Shown one piece after another: positions 37,700 through 46,069 of a stretch of DNA of 64,000 bases. Within the stretch, counting starts at the first letter, position 1, and each line of letters begins with the position of its first letter. The notes beneath the pieces are model-generated. The model searched no databases and was not told where the DNA came from. It was given only the letters and a program-made list of their open reading frames with translations. The position numbers were made by a program, and so were the translations under genes. Source of the DNA: Aureimonas sp. Leaf427 (GTDB taxonomy: Bacteria > Pseudomonadota > Alphaproteobacteria > Rhizobiales > Rhizobiaceae); contig NZ_LMQW01000053.1 of the NCBI RefSeq assembly GCF_001425485.1, forward strand, positions 1,312 to 65,311, read 5' to 3'.

Positions 37700-39132
37700 G
37701 CCCGCTTCTCCATCGGGCGCGCAGGCACGGTCGCGGGAACCGGGGTCGGCTCTTCGGCCCCGGCCAGCCGCTTCATGGCCCCCGGCGCGGCGCGCCAGAC
37801 GAGAAGGAGGGCGACGACGCCGGCCAGCACCAGAAGAAGCCCGACGAGGCCGAGCATCTCGGTCAGGCGGATCACGATCCAGGGGATGTAGAGGAAGCCG
37901 TCCACGACGCTGGTGATGCCGGTCGCATTGGCGGGGATGGCGAAGCCGGAATCGGCGGCGGTCGTCGTCATCAGCGGCGAGAGGGCCATGCCGACATAGA
38001 AGCCGACGACAAGCGTCACCGTGCCGATCACCACCATGCGGAAGACGTTGCCGTTGACGATGGGCGCGGCCATCGCGACCACGAAGGGGATCACGGCGAG
38101 ATCGGCGAAGAGGATGATCCGGTTGCCGGGAAGGATCAGCGACAGGAGGATCGCGACCGGCACGAGGATCAGCGACGACGCGATGGCGGCGGGGTGGCCG
38201 ATCAGGATGGCCGAGTCGAGGCCGACATGGATTTCCCGGTCGCCGGCCCGCTTCTGAACGAAGTCGCGTGCGGCTTCCGAGACGGGGATCAGGCCTTCCA
38301 TCAGGATCTTCACCATGCGCGGCAGAAGCAGCATGACGGCTGCCAGGCTCATGCCGGTCTGCAGGCTCTTGGTGATGACGGTGCCGAGATCGGCGGAGCC
38401 GGCATAGGCGACGAGGCCGAGCACGAGGCCGATCATCAGGCCCATCACGATCGGCTCGCCGAAGACGCCGAGACGGCGCTGGACGGTTTCCGTGTCGACG
38501 CGGATGCGGTTGACGCCGGGGATGCGGTCCATGATCCAGTTCAGCGCGATGGCGAGCGGCACGATCTGAGCGGAAGCCAGATGCGGCACGGACACGCCGG
38601 GCACGCCGTAGAAGCGCTGCACGCCCTTGGCCGTCCAGTCGGCGAGCACGAGCGACAAAGCGGCCATCAGCGCCGCCGCGAGAAGGCCGTAGCCGAGACT
38701 GCCGGTCGCGGCGACGACGAGCGAGCCCACGAAGGCGAAGTGCCAGAAGTTCCAGACGTCGACGTTGAGCGTGCGCGTCAGTCCCGTGAACAGGAGGGCG
38801 ACGTTGACGAGGATGCCGATCGGGATCACCCAGAGGCCGACCGAGGAGCCGAAGGCGATCGCCGCGGCCGACGGCCAGCCGACGTCGACGATGTCGCGCT
38901 GCATGCCGGTGTTGGTGACGATCGCCTGCGCCACGCCGCCCAGCGTCGTCAGCATGAGGCCGAGCACGAGGTTGATGCCGATGAAGGCGATGCCGATGGT
39001 CAGGCCCGCCCGGAAGGCGCGGCCCGGCTTGGCGCCGAGCACCAGCGCGATCACGAAGATGATGATGGGAAGAAGGACGGTGGCGCCCAGCGCATCCACC
39101 ACGCCCTTCAAGGCGGCAAGTATGTCGACCAA
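37696..39132 (-). CDS. PTS system galactitol-type EIIC permease
   Basis: A 478-residue membrane channel of the galactitol (GatC) PTS family with at least nine hydrophobic spans. Family segments include LGATVLLPIIIFVIALVLGAKPGRAFRAG at the N-terminus, NTGMQRDIVDVGWPSAAAIAFGS, and EIHVGLDSAILIGHPAAIASSLIL in the middle. It transports and, with IIA and IIB, phosphorylates a polyol or sugar. No sugar-alcohol dehydrogenase, aldolase or DeoR-type regulator is next to it, so the substrate is unknown. It is the first gene of the operon and 133 bp downstream of the Nramp gene on the same strand. Confidence 0.9.
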   Translation of the reverse strand: MVDILAALKGVVDALGATVLLPIIIFVIALVLGAKPGRAFRAGLTIGIAFIGINLVLGLMLTTLGGVAQAIVTNTGMQRDIVDVGWPSAAAIAFGSSVGLWVIPIGILVNVALLFTGLTRTLNVDVWNFWHFAFVGSLVVAATGSLGYGLLAAALMAALSLVLADWTAKGVQRFYGVPGVSVPHLASAQIVPLAIALNWIMDRIPGVNRIRVDTETVQRRLGVFGEPIVMGLMIGLVLGLVAYAGSADLGTVITKSLQTGMSLAAVMLLLPRMVKILMEGLIPVSEAARDFVQKRAGDREIHVGLDSAILIGHPAAIASSLILVPVAILLSLILPGNRIILFADLAVIPFVVAMAAPIVNGNVFRMVVIGTVTLVVGFYVGMALSPLMTTTAADSGFAIPANATGITSVVDGFLYIPWIVIRLTEMLGLVGLLLVLAGVVALLLVWRAAPGAMKRLAGAEEPTPVPATVPARPMEKRA

Positions 39133-39265
39133 CGTATCCTCCCGAATGACAGGCGGGGCCGGCTCTTCGAGCGTCCGGTTCCTCCGCGCCTGTCATCCTG
39201 AACACCTGTTCGATAAACTTGCAATATGTTCCAGGGACGGTTCCCGGTCATTCTTCGTCGCGATG

Positions 39266-40612
39266 TCAGCCGAGAGCGAAGTCGAAGAGGAGCTTCACGT
39301 TGAGCGCCGCGATGACGATGGCGATGAAGACGGCGATGGCGACAAGCCATTTCGGCGCGACCAGGGCGCCCATCTTCGCCTTGTTGGAGGTGAACATCAC
39401 CAGCGGGAAGACGGCGAAGGAGAGCTGGAGGCTGAGCACGACCTGCGTGAGGATCAGAAGTTCGGCCGTGCCGGCATCGCCGTACCAGATGGTGACGCCG
39501 GCGGCCGGGATGATGGCGATGCCGCGCGTGATCAGGCGCCGCAGCCACGGTGCCAGCTTGATGTCGAGGAAGCCCTCCATCACGATCTGCCCGGCAAGCG
39601 TCGCCGTCACCGTCGAGTTGATGCCGCAGCAGAGGAGTGCCACGCCGAAGAGCGTCGGCGCGACGGCGAGGCCGAGAAGCGGGGCGAGCAGGGAATGCGC
39701 CTCGCCGAGTTCGGCGACCTCCGTGCGCCCCGTCGTGTGGAAGACCGAGGCCGCCAGGATCAGGATCGAGGCGTTGATCAGAAGCGCGAAGCAGAGCGCG
39801 ATCGTGGAATCCAGCGTCGCGAAGGTCAGCGCCTGACGCTTCTCCGGCAGGGTCTCGCCGAAGGCGCGTGTCTGCACGATGCCCGAATGGAGATAGAGAT
39901 TGTGCGGCATGACGGTCGCGCCGAGAATGCCGAGGGCGAGATAGAGCATTTCCGGGTTGGTCACGATCTCCGTCGTCGGCGCGAAGCCGCGAATGACGTC
40001 GCCCCAGTTGGGATCGGCCAGCGCGATCTGGACGGCGAAGCAGACGGCGATGACGCCGAGCAGGCCGATCACCAACGCCTCCACCCAGCGGAAGCCGAGC
40101 CTCTGGAGGAAGAGGATCAGGAAGACGTCGAGCGCCGTGATGACGACGCCGATCTCCAGCGGAATGCCGAAGATCAGGTTGAGGCCGATGGCCGTGCCGA
40201 TGACCTCGGCGATGTCGGTCGCGATGATGGCGATCTCGGCGAGCAGCCAGAGCACGAAGGCGACGGGCTTGGGAAAAGCATCGCGGCAGGCCTGGGCGAG
40301 ATCGCGCCCCGAGGCGATGGCGAGGCGCGCGCAGAGCGACTGAAGCACGATCGCCATGATGTTGGAGACGAGCGCCACGACGAGGAGCGTGTAGCCGAAG
40401 CGCGATCCGCCGGCGATCGAGGTCGACCAGTTGCCGGGGTCCATGTAGCCGACGGCGACGAGATAGCCCGGCCCCATGAAGGCGGCCGCCTTGCGCAGAT
40501 TGGGGCCGCCGAGACCGACGCGGACGGAACGGTGGACATCGGACAGCGAACCTTCCGGCCGCGCCCGCCGCCATCCACCGGCTTCGCCCACCCTGATTGC
40601 CTCGTCGGTCAT
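39266..40612 (-). CDS. mntH: Nramp family divalent metal (Mn2+/Fe2+) transporter
   Basis: A 448-residue proton-coupled metal importer. The metal-binding motif DPGN is in MDPGNWS (residues 58-61) and the second one, MPH, is in [13 protein letters not shown]. Eleven or so membrane spans are visible, and the region [11 protein letters not shown]-like ([19 protein letters not shown]) is typical. ATG 40612 gives [14 protein letters not shown] with GAGGGG about nine bases upstream; a longer in-frame start at 40774 would run across the likely operator and is rejected. An inverted repeat CAAAGTT-N11-AACTTTG lies upstream and may bind Mur or MntR. Manganese is the likely main substrate, by family. Confidence 0.92.
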   Translation of the reverse strand: MTDEAIRVGEAGGWRRARPEGSLSDVHRSVRVGLGGPNLRKAAAFMGPGYLVAVGYMDPGNWSTSIAGGSRFGYTLLVVALVSNIMAIVLQSLCARLAIASGRDLAQACRDAFPKPVAFVLWLLAEIAIIATDIAEVIGTAIGLNLIFGIPLEIGVVITALDVFLILFLQRLGFRWVEALVIGLLGVIAVCFAVQIALADPNWGDVIRGFAPTTEIVTNPEMLYLALGILGATVMPHNLYLHSGIVQTRAFGETLPEKRQALTFATLDSTIALCFALLINASILILAASVFHTTGRTEVAELGEAHSLLAPLLGLAVAPTLFGVALLCCGINSTVTATLAGQIVMEGFLDIKLAPWLRRLITRGIAIIPAAGVTIWYGDAGTAELLILTQVVLSLQLSFAVFPLVMFTSNKAKMGALVAPKWLVAIAVFIAIVIAALNVKLLFDFALG

Positions 40613-40737
40613 CGTCGAAACCCCTCGTCGACGTGCCGGCCCGTCGCTTGCTGCGATCGGCCGCACGAACCTGTCTTCGAGCCCGGCGCCGAAAAGCGCC
40701 GGACGATCCATCCGCCCGGACTTTAGGTGCACGGCAC

Positions 40738-40762
40738 CAAAGTTGTCCAGTGACAAACTTTG
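40738..40762. promoter_or_regulatory. Candidate metalloregulator operator upstream of mntH
   Basis: A perfect 7-bp inverted repeat CAAAGTT-N11-AACTTTG lies 126 bp before the mntH start codon. The half-sites are AT-rich in a GC-rich setting, like sites of MntR/DtxR or Mur regulators. The regulator identity is inferred only. Confidence 0.45.
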
Positions 40763-41340
40763 TGGCTTCGACAAATCACTGCGCAGATGCGAACGGCGCC
40801 GAGCACGGCGCCCCGACGCGGGGCGCGGCGTGTTTCAAATCCGGAATCGATGGCGCTCGCTTCCCGTCTCTTGGAGACGATGCTTGGCGGCCGGAGGATG
40901 CGCTGGATCGCCGACAAGCGGGAAGTGCCTCGCGACCGGCCGCTCGCGGCTTGCAGCAGTTTGGCGGATGGCGGTCGGAACGGGCGCGTTGTCTCGGGCA
41001 GACGTCGAAGATGCGGCTCGACCCGAAGGGAGCGCGACGCTGTCAGTGATTTCGCTTGCGGGGGGCCGGTTGCAAATCCGCCCTCATCCCTCGAAGGCAA
41101 GCAGGTGAAGCGCGCTGACCACACGCGACTGTACGGTATCGTACCAATGGCGGCAGGGAAGGGTCGATGAGCTCTTTCGGAGCGAGACGGGGCTGCACCG
41201 GTCGTACAGTCGCTCCGATGCGGCTGACCGATCATGTCAGGCCTCGGTTCGATACCCGCGGACGTGCGACGGCAATCTTTGTCTTCGGCCGTCACTGGCC
41301 TTGAACGAGGAGCGCCAGCCGCTCCCCGCCTCCTGTCGGG
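40763..41340. other. Gap between mntH and mucR with no supported gene
   Basis: About 580 bp. Open frames exist on both strands, but none has a good ribosome-binding site or family resemblance; their composition is Arg/Ser/Ala-rich, as expected of shadow frames in GC-rich DNA. An 8-bp hairpin GCGCCCCG-ACG-CGGGGCGC lies at 40808-40826 without a T-run. The segment might be a decayed gene, but no recognisable remnant was found. Confidence 0.5.
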
Positions 41341-41769
41341 TCAGGCGCGGCCGCGGCGGCGCTTGTGGCCGAGGCCCATCTGCTTGGCCAGGCGCGAGCG
41401 AGCGGCGGCGTAGTTCGGCGCAACCATCGGATAATCGGCGGGAAGATCCCACTTCTCGCGATATTCTTCGGGCGAGAGATTGTAGTGGGTCATGAGGTGC
41501 CGCTTCAGCGACTTGAACTTCTTCCCATCCTCCAAGCAGACGATGTAGTCGTCCGTAACCGACTTCTTGACGGGAACCGCGGGCTTGGGCTTTTCGGCGA
41601 CGAGAGCTGCGGGCCCGGCATTGGTGCGCCCGAGCGCGCCGTAGACATCCGCGATCAATGACGGAAGATCCGTAACAGCAAGAGAGTTGTTGCTGACATA
41701 GGCCGCCACAACCTCGGCCGTCAGTTCCATCAGTATCTCGTTGCCTTCGATGTGTTCCAACTGGTCCAT
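41341..41769 (-). CDS. mucR: MucR/Ros family zinc-finger transcriptional regulator
   Basis: A 142-residue regulator. MucR proteins are H-NS-like silencers in rhizobia and Brucella that bind AT-rich promoters and control exopolysaccharide, motility and virulence genes. The N-terminal oligomerisation part (about 10-45) is [33 protein letters not shown] and the zinc-finger region is at 78-110 ([20 protein letters not shown]). Zinc-ligand positions read C78, D81, H91 and H95: the second Cys of Ros is Asp here. The recognition part SLKRHL and the basic C-terminus [13 protein letters not shown] are intact. The ATG at 41769 follows AAGGATTGG. A long AT-rich leader precedes it, consistent with autoregulation. 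Confidence 0.93.
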   Translation of the reverse strand: MDQLEHIEGNEILMELTAEVVAAYVSNNSLAVTDLPSLIADVYGALGRTNAGPAALVAEKPKPAVPVKKSVTDDYIVCLEDGKKFKSLKRHLMTHYNLSPEEYREKWDLPADYPMVAPNYAAARSRLAKQMGLGHKRRRGRA

Positions 41770-42437
41770 GTGACAACCAATCCTTGTGGTGCGTGGTGCA
41801 AGCAGTTGCGCAAGTGCAACGGGACAGCGTTCCGTTCTTCCAGGCGAGCATCTAGCGAGGTCGAGAGAAAGTCGATAGAACTTTTATTGATAGAGAATTA
41901 CTTCATGTCAAGGCGAAAGACGATGTTTCTGGCCATCGTGCGATCTGTATAAAGCTCAATACAAAGCCATGTCGGTCGCAACTCTTGATTTAACGGGCGT
42001 TGATCGCTTGCGAAGGTTCCCTTCGAAGCGCAGGCGAGTGCGATCGACGGTTTCATCGGAAGACAATTTCGCTTACCGCGAAATCGTGTCGATGGAAACG
42101 ATATGTCGGACAAAATTCGAAATTGATTCGCCGCGTCTGAGTAAGTCCAAAAATAAGGTTGTGTCGGCTTAGTGTCTAGAACGCGGCTCGTAAGTTGTTC
42201 GGCATCCCGGTCGAAGGTGACAAGACGGTGTCGGGTCTTCGGCGAGTTCAACGGGTGAAAAGCCCGTCCGGTTGCATGTCAGTTCATCTCGACCGGACAA
42301 AGGTTGTGCCGCCTCGCTTGCCCTGCGATGGACGCTGCGAGTTCGGTGAGGTCGAAGACTATGGTGATGGGTGACGACCGCGCTCGTCGGCGTCATCCGA
42401 AGCATCGGCGACAGGGCGGACGAGAAGCCTGAAACGA
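41770..42437. other. AT-rich region upstream of mucR, no supported gene
   Basis: About 670 bp, with 41870-42180 clearly richer in A and T than the rest of the window. No frame has credible coding features; one 117-residue minus-strand frame (41898-42251) lacks a ribosome-binding site and family signs. A 7-bp hairpin GTCCGGT/ACCGGAC lies at about 42266-42298. Its AT content makes it a plausible binding zone for MucR itself. Confidence 0.5.
41882..41911 (-). promoter_or_regulatory. Candidate mucR promoter
   Basis: On the minus strand, CTTGACA (TTGACA at 41911-41906) is followed after 17 bases by AATAAA (41888-41883). This would start transcription about 105 bases before the mucR ATG. The -35 is close to consensus; the -10 is only fair. 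Confidence 0.45.
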
Positions 42438-42473
42438 AAGATGCCGGCCGCGATGGTCGCGATCCGGCATCTT
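42438..42473 (-). terminator. Terminator of the DUF882 gene
   Basis: A 10-bp stem AAGATGCCGG/CCGGCATCTT with an inner CGCGAT/CGCG helix is followed on the minus strand by TTTCGTTTC. It starts 25 bp after the DUF882 stop. Confidence 0.75.
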
Positions 42474-42497
42474 GTCCGTCAGATGATCGAGTCTGCT

Positions 42498-44192
42498 TTA
42501 TTCTTCCGCGAAGGCGGCGGTCATCGCCATCTCGATGCGCGACTGAATGGCGTCCTGGTTCGGCTGCGCCGCCGCGGGCGCAGGTGCAGCGCTGGCCGAC
42601 TTGCGGACGAAGCGTCCGGTCTTGCCGTCCGGGATCGCATCGAGGGCGGCGGCCGCGGTCGGGCGCTTCTTGGCGGGCGCCGGGTTGGAGGCGACGATGA
42701 GGTTCTGGCGCGGGGTCGTCGCTGCCGCCGTCGGCTTCGGTGCCCGAGCGGAGATGGAAGCGGTCAGGGTCGCCTTGTCGAGGGGCGCCGCACTCAGCGC
42801 ATGCGGCGCCGGGGCGGTCGCGGCCACGCGGGACGGCATGGCGGACGGCGTCGGAACCACGATATTGGCGATTTCGCGAATGGCCTCGGCGCTGGCCGGC
42901 TTGGCCGGCTGGCCCGCCAGGATCGCCTCGAAGGGCGGGCGGCTGCGCGGCGTCGGGACGGCATAGGCCATCTGCGCCGGAGCGTCGGCTTCGATCGCCT
43001 TCACCTCGGGCGAGGCCTCGACGGCGGCCATCAGGGCGGAGACCTCGTCACGCGGCGCCGCCGGCTGCGGCATGGCGGGCGCGGCGAGTTTGGAGGCCAC
43101 GCGCTGCGGCGCCCATTGCGGAAGCGGAACGCGCTTGGGCACCAGCGAAGCGACCTCGGTCTCGGCGATGGCAGGTTCGGCCGCAGGCGCGGCGGGGCGC
43201 TCCGCGATGCCGGCCGGCGGGGTCGGAGCACTCGTGTCGAACGTGTCGCGGATCGGCAGGGGGACGCCGCCGGGCAGAATTCTCGGCTTCTGCACCGGCA
43301 CCATGGCGGCGACGGCGACCGGAGCGTCGTCCTGCTTCGCGGCTGCCGGCTCGGGCGCCTTCTTGGCGACTTCGCGCTTCGGCTCGGTCTGCGCTGCCGC
43401 GACCACGACGTCCGCGTTGTCCTCCTCCTCGTCGGCACCGCCGCCAAAGAGGGCTGCGAAGAGAGTCTTGCCGCCGCCGCGCGAGGGCGCGGAGGCCATC
43501 ATCGTCGCGCTGGCGCCCTTGCGGGACTTGTAGGCGGCCAGAGCCTGCTCGTAACCCGGCAGCGGCTTGCCGTCGGTCGGAACGTGGATCGTGTTGCCCT
43601 TCGGGAAGACGGCGACGAGCTCCTTGCGGCTCATGCGCGGCCAGTGGCGCACGTTGCCGACGTCGAAATGGACGAAGGGCGAACCGGAGCGCGGATAGTA
43701 GCCGACGCCGCCGACCTCCATCTTGAGGCCGATCTCGCGCATCTTCTTCAAAGGCACGTCGGGGATGAAGAAGTCCATCGCACGACCCTGCGTGTGCTGG
43801 CTTTCCTTGGCGACGCCGGAGGAGCGCGAGCGCAGCATGTTGTTCGTGCCGGGCGAGCGGAAGCCGCAGACGACGTTGATGTAGTCGCGCGAGCCGGACT
43901 GGCGGTAGGCTTCCCAGATCAGGTCGAGAAGACGCTTGTCCATCTGCGTCGGCTGCTTCTTGCGCCAGTCGCGGAGGAACCAGTTCAGGTCTTTCAGGCC
44001 CTGCGGCAGGTAGCGTCCGTCCTTCTTGAAGGCGATCGCGACCTTTTCCTTGGTGTGGAGATTGTAGAGTTTGAGGACCCGGGTCTCGGCCGTGGCCGCC
44101 CCCGTCATCAGTGTGAAGGAAAGGAGACCCAGGGCCGCCACGGAAGCAACGCGCATCGACATGCGGCCGAGCAGGTCGTTCAGTCCGATCAT
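42498..44192 (-). CDS. DUF882 (YcbK-like M15) envelope peptidase-like protein
   Basis: A 564-residue exported protein. A signal peptide is present (RVASVAALGLLSFTLMTGAATAE). The DUF882 domain (about 35-205) belongs to the M15-like metallopeptidases: the zinc-site pattern is visible as SQHTQGRAMDFFIP (His and Asp) with HFDVGNVRHW (second His). The 350-residue C-terminal part is Ala/Pro-rich, low-complexity and probably spans the periplasm or wall. Family members are linked to peptidoglycan trimming or L,D-transpeptidase systems, but the activity of this protein is not known. Two earlier ATG codons (M10, M12) could also start translation. A terminator follows the gene. Confidence 0.8.
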   Translation of the reverse strand: MIGLNDLLGRMSMRVASVAALGLLSFTLMTGAATAETRVLKLYNLHTKEKVAIAFKKDGRYLPQGLKDLNWFLRDWRKKQPTQMDKRLLDLIWEAYRQSGSRDYINVVCGFRSPGTNNMLRSRSSGVAKESQHTQGRAMDFFIPDVPLKKMREIGLKMEVGGVGYYPRSGSPFVHFDVGNVRHWPRMSRKELVAVFPKGNTIHVPTDGKPLPGYEQALAAYKSRKGASATMMASAPSRGGGKTLFAALFGGGADEEEDNADVVVAAAQTEPKREVAKKAPEPAAAKQDDAPVAVAAMVPVQKPRILPGGVPLPIRDTFDTSAPTPPAGIAERPAAPAAEPAIAETEVASLVPKRVPLPQWAPQRVASKLAAPAMPQPAAPRDEVSALMAAVEASPEVKAIEADAPAQMAYAVPTPRSRPPFEAILAGQPAKPASAEAIREIANIVVPTPSAMPSRVAATAPAPHALSAAPLDKATLTASISARAPKPTAAATTPRQNLIVASNPAPAKKRPTAAAALDAIPDGKTGRFVRKSASAAPAPAAAQPNQDAIQSRIEMAMTAAFAEE

Positions 44193-44379
44193 TCGGTCCT
44201 AGTCCCTCATATACCGATCTCGGCGACGGTGAAATCCAGCCAGAAATCAATAACTTCGAATGGTTAACAGAGTCTTGCCGGCCCTGTCGTGCAACGCTGA
44301 AGACGAGTGTTCATCTCTCTCGCGACTGCGGCACGAAGATGACGCTTAGCCGAAAATCGTCAAAGGGCAAAAGAAAAGA

Positions 44380-44401
44380 CTCCCAACCTTTCAGGAGGGA
44401 G
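44380..44401 (-). terminator. Possible terminator overlapping the NtrC-type gene end
   Basis: On the minus strand CTCCC (44401-44397) pairs with GGGAG (44384-44380), followed by TCTTTTCTTTTG. The stem is only 5 bp and overlaps the stop codon, so confidence is low. Confidence 0.35.
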
Positions 44402-45890
44402 CTAACGAAGAAGGCGATTCGCGGCCCGTTTCCGCCTCGCGATCCGTGTCCGGATCGACGTCGATTCCGTAGTCGCGGACCTTGCGATAGAGGGTCGAGC
44501 GACCGATCCCGAGACGCCGCGCGATCTCGCTCATCCGCCCGTCGTAGCGCCGCATGGCGAGGCGGATGATGTCGGCCTCCACCGCCTCCAGCGGGCGCAG
44601 ATCGCCGGCCGCGTCGAAGACGGACAGCTCCGCTTCGCCCTGTGCCTCCGGCGGAAGAGGCTCGGCGGGCGGCGCCGGCTCGTTCCATCCGCTATCGTCG
44701 CTCCGGCCGATGTCGACGAAGGGCAGGATCTGTGGGAAGTCGGCGGGCTGGAGAACCGGGCCCTCCGCGACGACGGTGGCGCGGTGGAGCACGTTTTCGA
44801 GCTGGCGGATATTGCCGGGCCAGTCGTAGGCGAGGAGCAGCCGTCGCGCCTCCGCCGACAGGCGCGGAACGGGATCGACGCCTTCGAGGCTCGCAAAGCG
44901 CTTCAGAAGGTTCGCCGCGAGGCCGTCGATCTCCAGGCGCCGCTCCCGCAGCGGGGGGATGCGGATCGAGAGCACGTTCAGGCGGTAATAGAGATCCTCG
45001 CGAAAGCGGCCGCTGCGCACGTCGGCGGCCAGGTCGCGATTGGTCGCCGACAGGATGCGAACGTCCGCGCGCACCGGCGCTCTGGCGCCGACGGGGTCGA
45101 TCTCGCCGGTCTGGAGAACGCGCAGCAGCTTCACCTGGGCTTCGGGCGGAAGCTCGCCGATCTCGTCGAGAAAGAGCGTGCCGCCGGAGGCTTCGAGGAA
45201 GCGGCCGGTGCGGCGCTCCGTGGCGTCGGTGAAGGCTCCCTTTTCATGGCCGAAGAGGATGCTTTCCACGAGCTGCGCGGGGAGGGCGCCGCAATTGACC
45301 GCGACGAAGGGCGCTTTCGCCCGTGGGCCCGCGGCGCGGATGGCGGAGGCCAGCCATTCCTTGCCGACGCCCGTCTCGCCCTCGATGAGGACGGGAATGG
45401 TCGAGCCGGCCGCGCGCCGGGCGACCGTGATCGCCGAGGCCATGGCCGGGCTCGGCGTGCCGTCGAGGCTGCCGGGCGCTCCGCTGCCCGCGCGCTCGCG
45501 GGCCGGGCGCTTGGCGGCGGAGAGCTTCAGCGCGTGGCCGATCGTGGCGCGCAGCTTTTCCGGCGAGACCGGCTTCACCACGAAATCGAAGGCGCCGGCC
45601 CGCATGGCCTCCACGACGGTCTCGACGCCGCCGCGCGCGGTCTGGACGACGACAGGCACCTCGCGCCCGTCGCGGCGCAGCGCCGCGAGCACGTCGAGCC
45701 CGCCGACGTCGGGCATGCTGAGGTCGAGCACGACCGCCGCGATGTCGCGGCCGGACGCCCCGCGCAGGATGTCGAGCGCGCGTGCGCCGCCATCGGCCGT
45801 GCGGGCGCGGTGGCCCATGCGCGTCACCTGCGCCTCCACGAGGCGAAGCTGGACGGGGTCGTCGTCGACCACGAGGATATCGGCTGTCAT
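44391..45890 (-). CDS. NtrC-type response regulator with variant GAFTDA loop
   Basis: A 499-residue three-domain regulator. The receiver domain (1-120) has the phospho-acceptor D56 in VVLDLSMPD. The AAA+ domain (about 140-380) has Walker A GETGVGKE (171-178) and Walker B GGTLFLDEIGE (236-246), with the arginine finger region FREDLYYRLNVL. The C-terminal Fis-type helix-turn-helix is MSEIARRLGIGRSTLYRKVRDYGI (about 450-475). The sigma-54 contact loop, normally GAFTGA, reads GAFTDA (218-223), so sigma-54 activation may be weak or absent. No paired histidine kinase gene is adjacent. It is divergent from the oligopeptidase F gene. Confidence 0.88.
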   Translation of the reverse strand: MTADILVVDDDPVQLRLVEAQVTRMGHRARTADGGARALDILRGASGRDIAAVVLDLSMPDVGGLDVLAALRRDGREVPVVVQTARGGVETVVEAMRAGAFDFVVKPVSPEKLRATIGHALKLSAAKRPARERAGSGAPGSLDGTPSPAMASAITVARRAAGSTIPVLIEGETGVGKEWLASAIRAAGPRAKAPFVAVNCGALPAQLVESILFGHEKGAFTDATERRTGRFLEASGGTLFLDEIGELPPEAQVKLLRVLQTGEIDPVGARAPVRADVRILSATNRDLAADVRSGRFREDLYYRLNVLSIRIPPLRERRLEIDGLAANLLKRFASLEGVDPVPRLSAEARRLLLAYDWPGNIRQLENVLHRATVVAEGPVLQPADFPQILPFVDIGRSDDSGWNEPAPPAEPLPPEAQGEAELSVFDAAGDLRPLEAVEADIIRLAMRRYDGRMSEIARRLGIGRSTLYRKVRDYGIDVDPDTDREAETGRESPSSLAPS

Positions 45891-46069
45891 GAACGACGCC
45901 TTCGAGTTGTCCGGGACCGATCGGTCCGAACCGGCATTATCGCTGACAGGGTGCTTCGATTGGCTTGACGATCACGCTCAACGCACCCTTAACCGGTGCA
46001 TTCCTCGTTCGTCGTGCCTTCCCCGCGGAAGACCACGACGGCCGGACGCACCGAACCGGAGCTTGCCCG

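Noticed and set aside
40808-40826. An 8-bp GC hairpin between mntH and mucR
   Set aside because: No gene ends nearby on the matching strand and no T-run follows.
41898-42251. A 117-residue minus-strand frame in the AT-rich region upstream of mucR
   Set aside because: No ribosome-binding site, no recognisable domain, atypical composition; more likely regulatory DNA.
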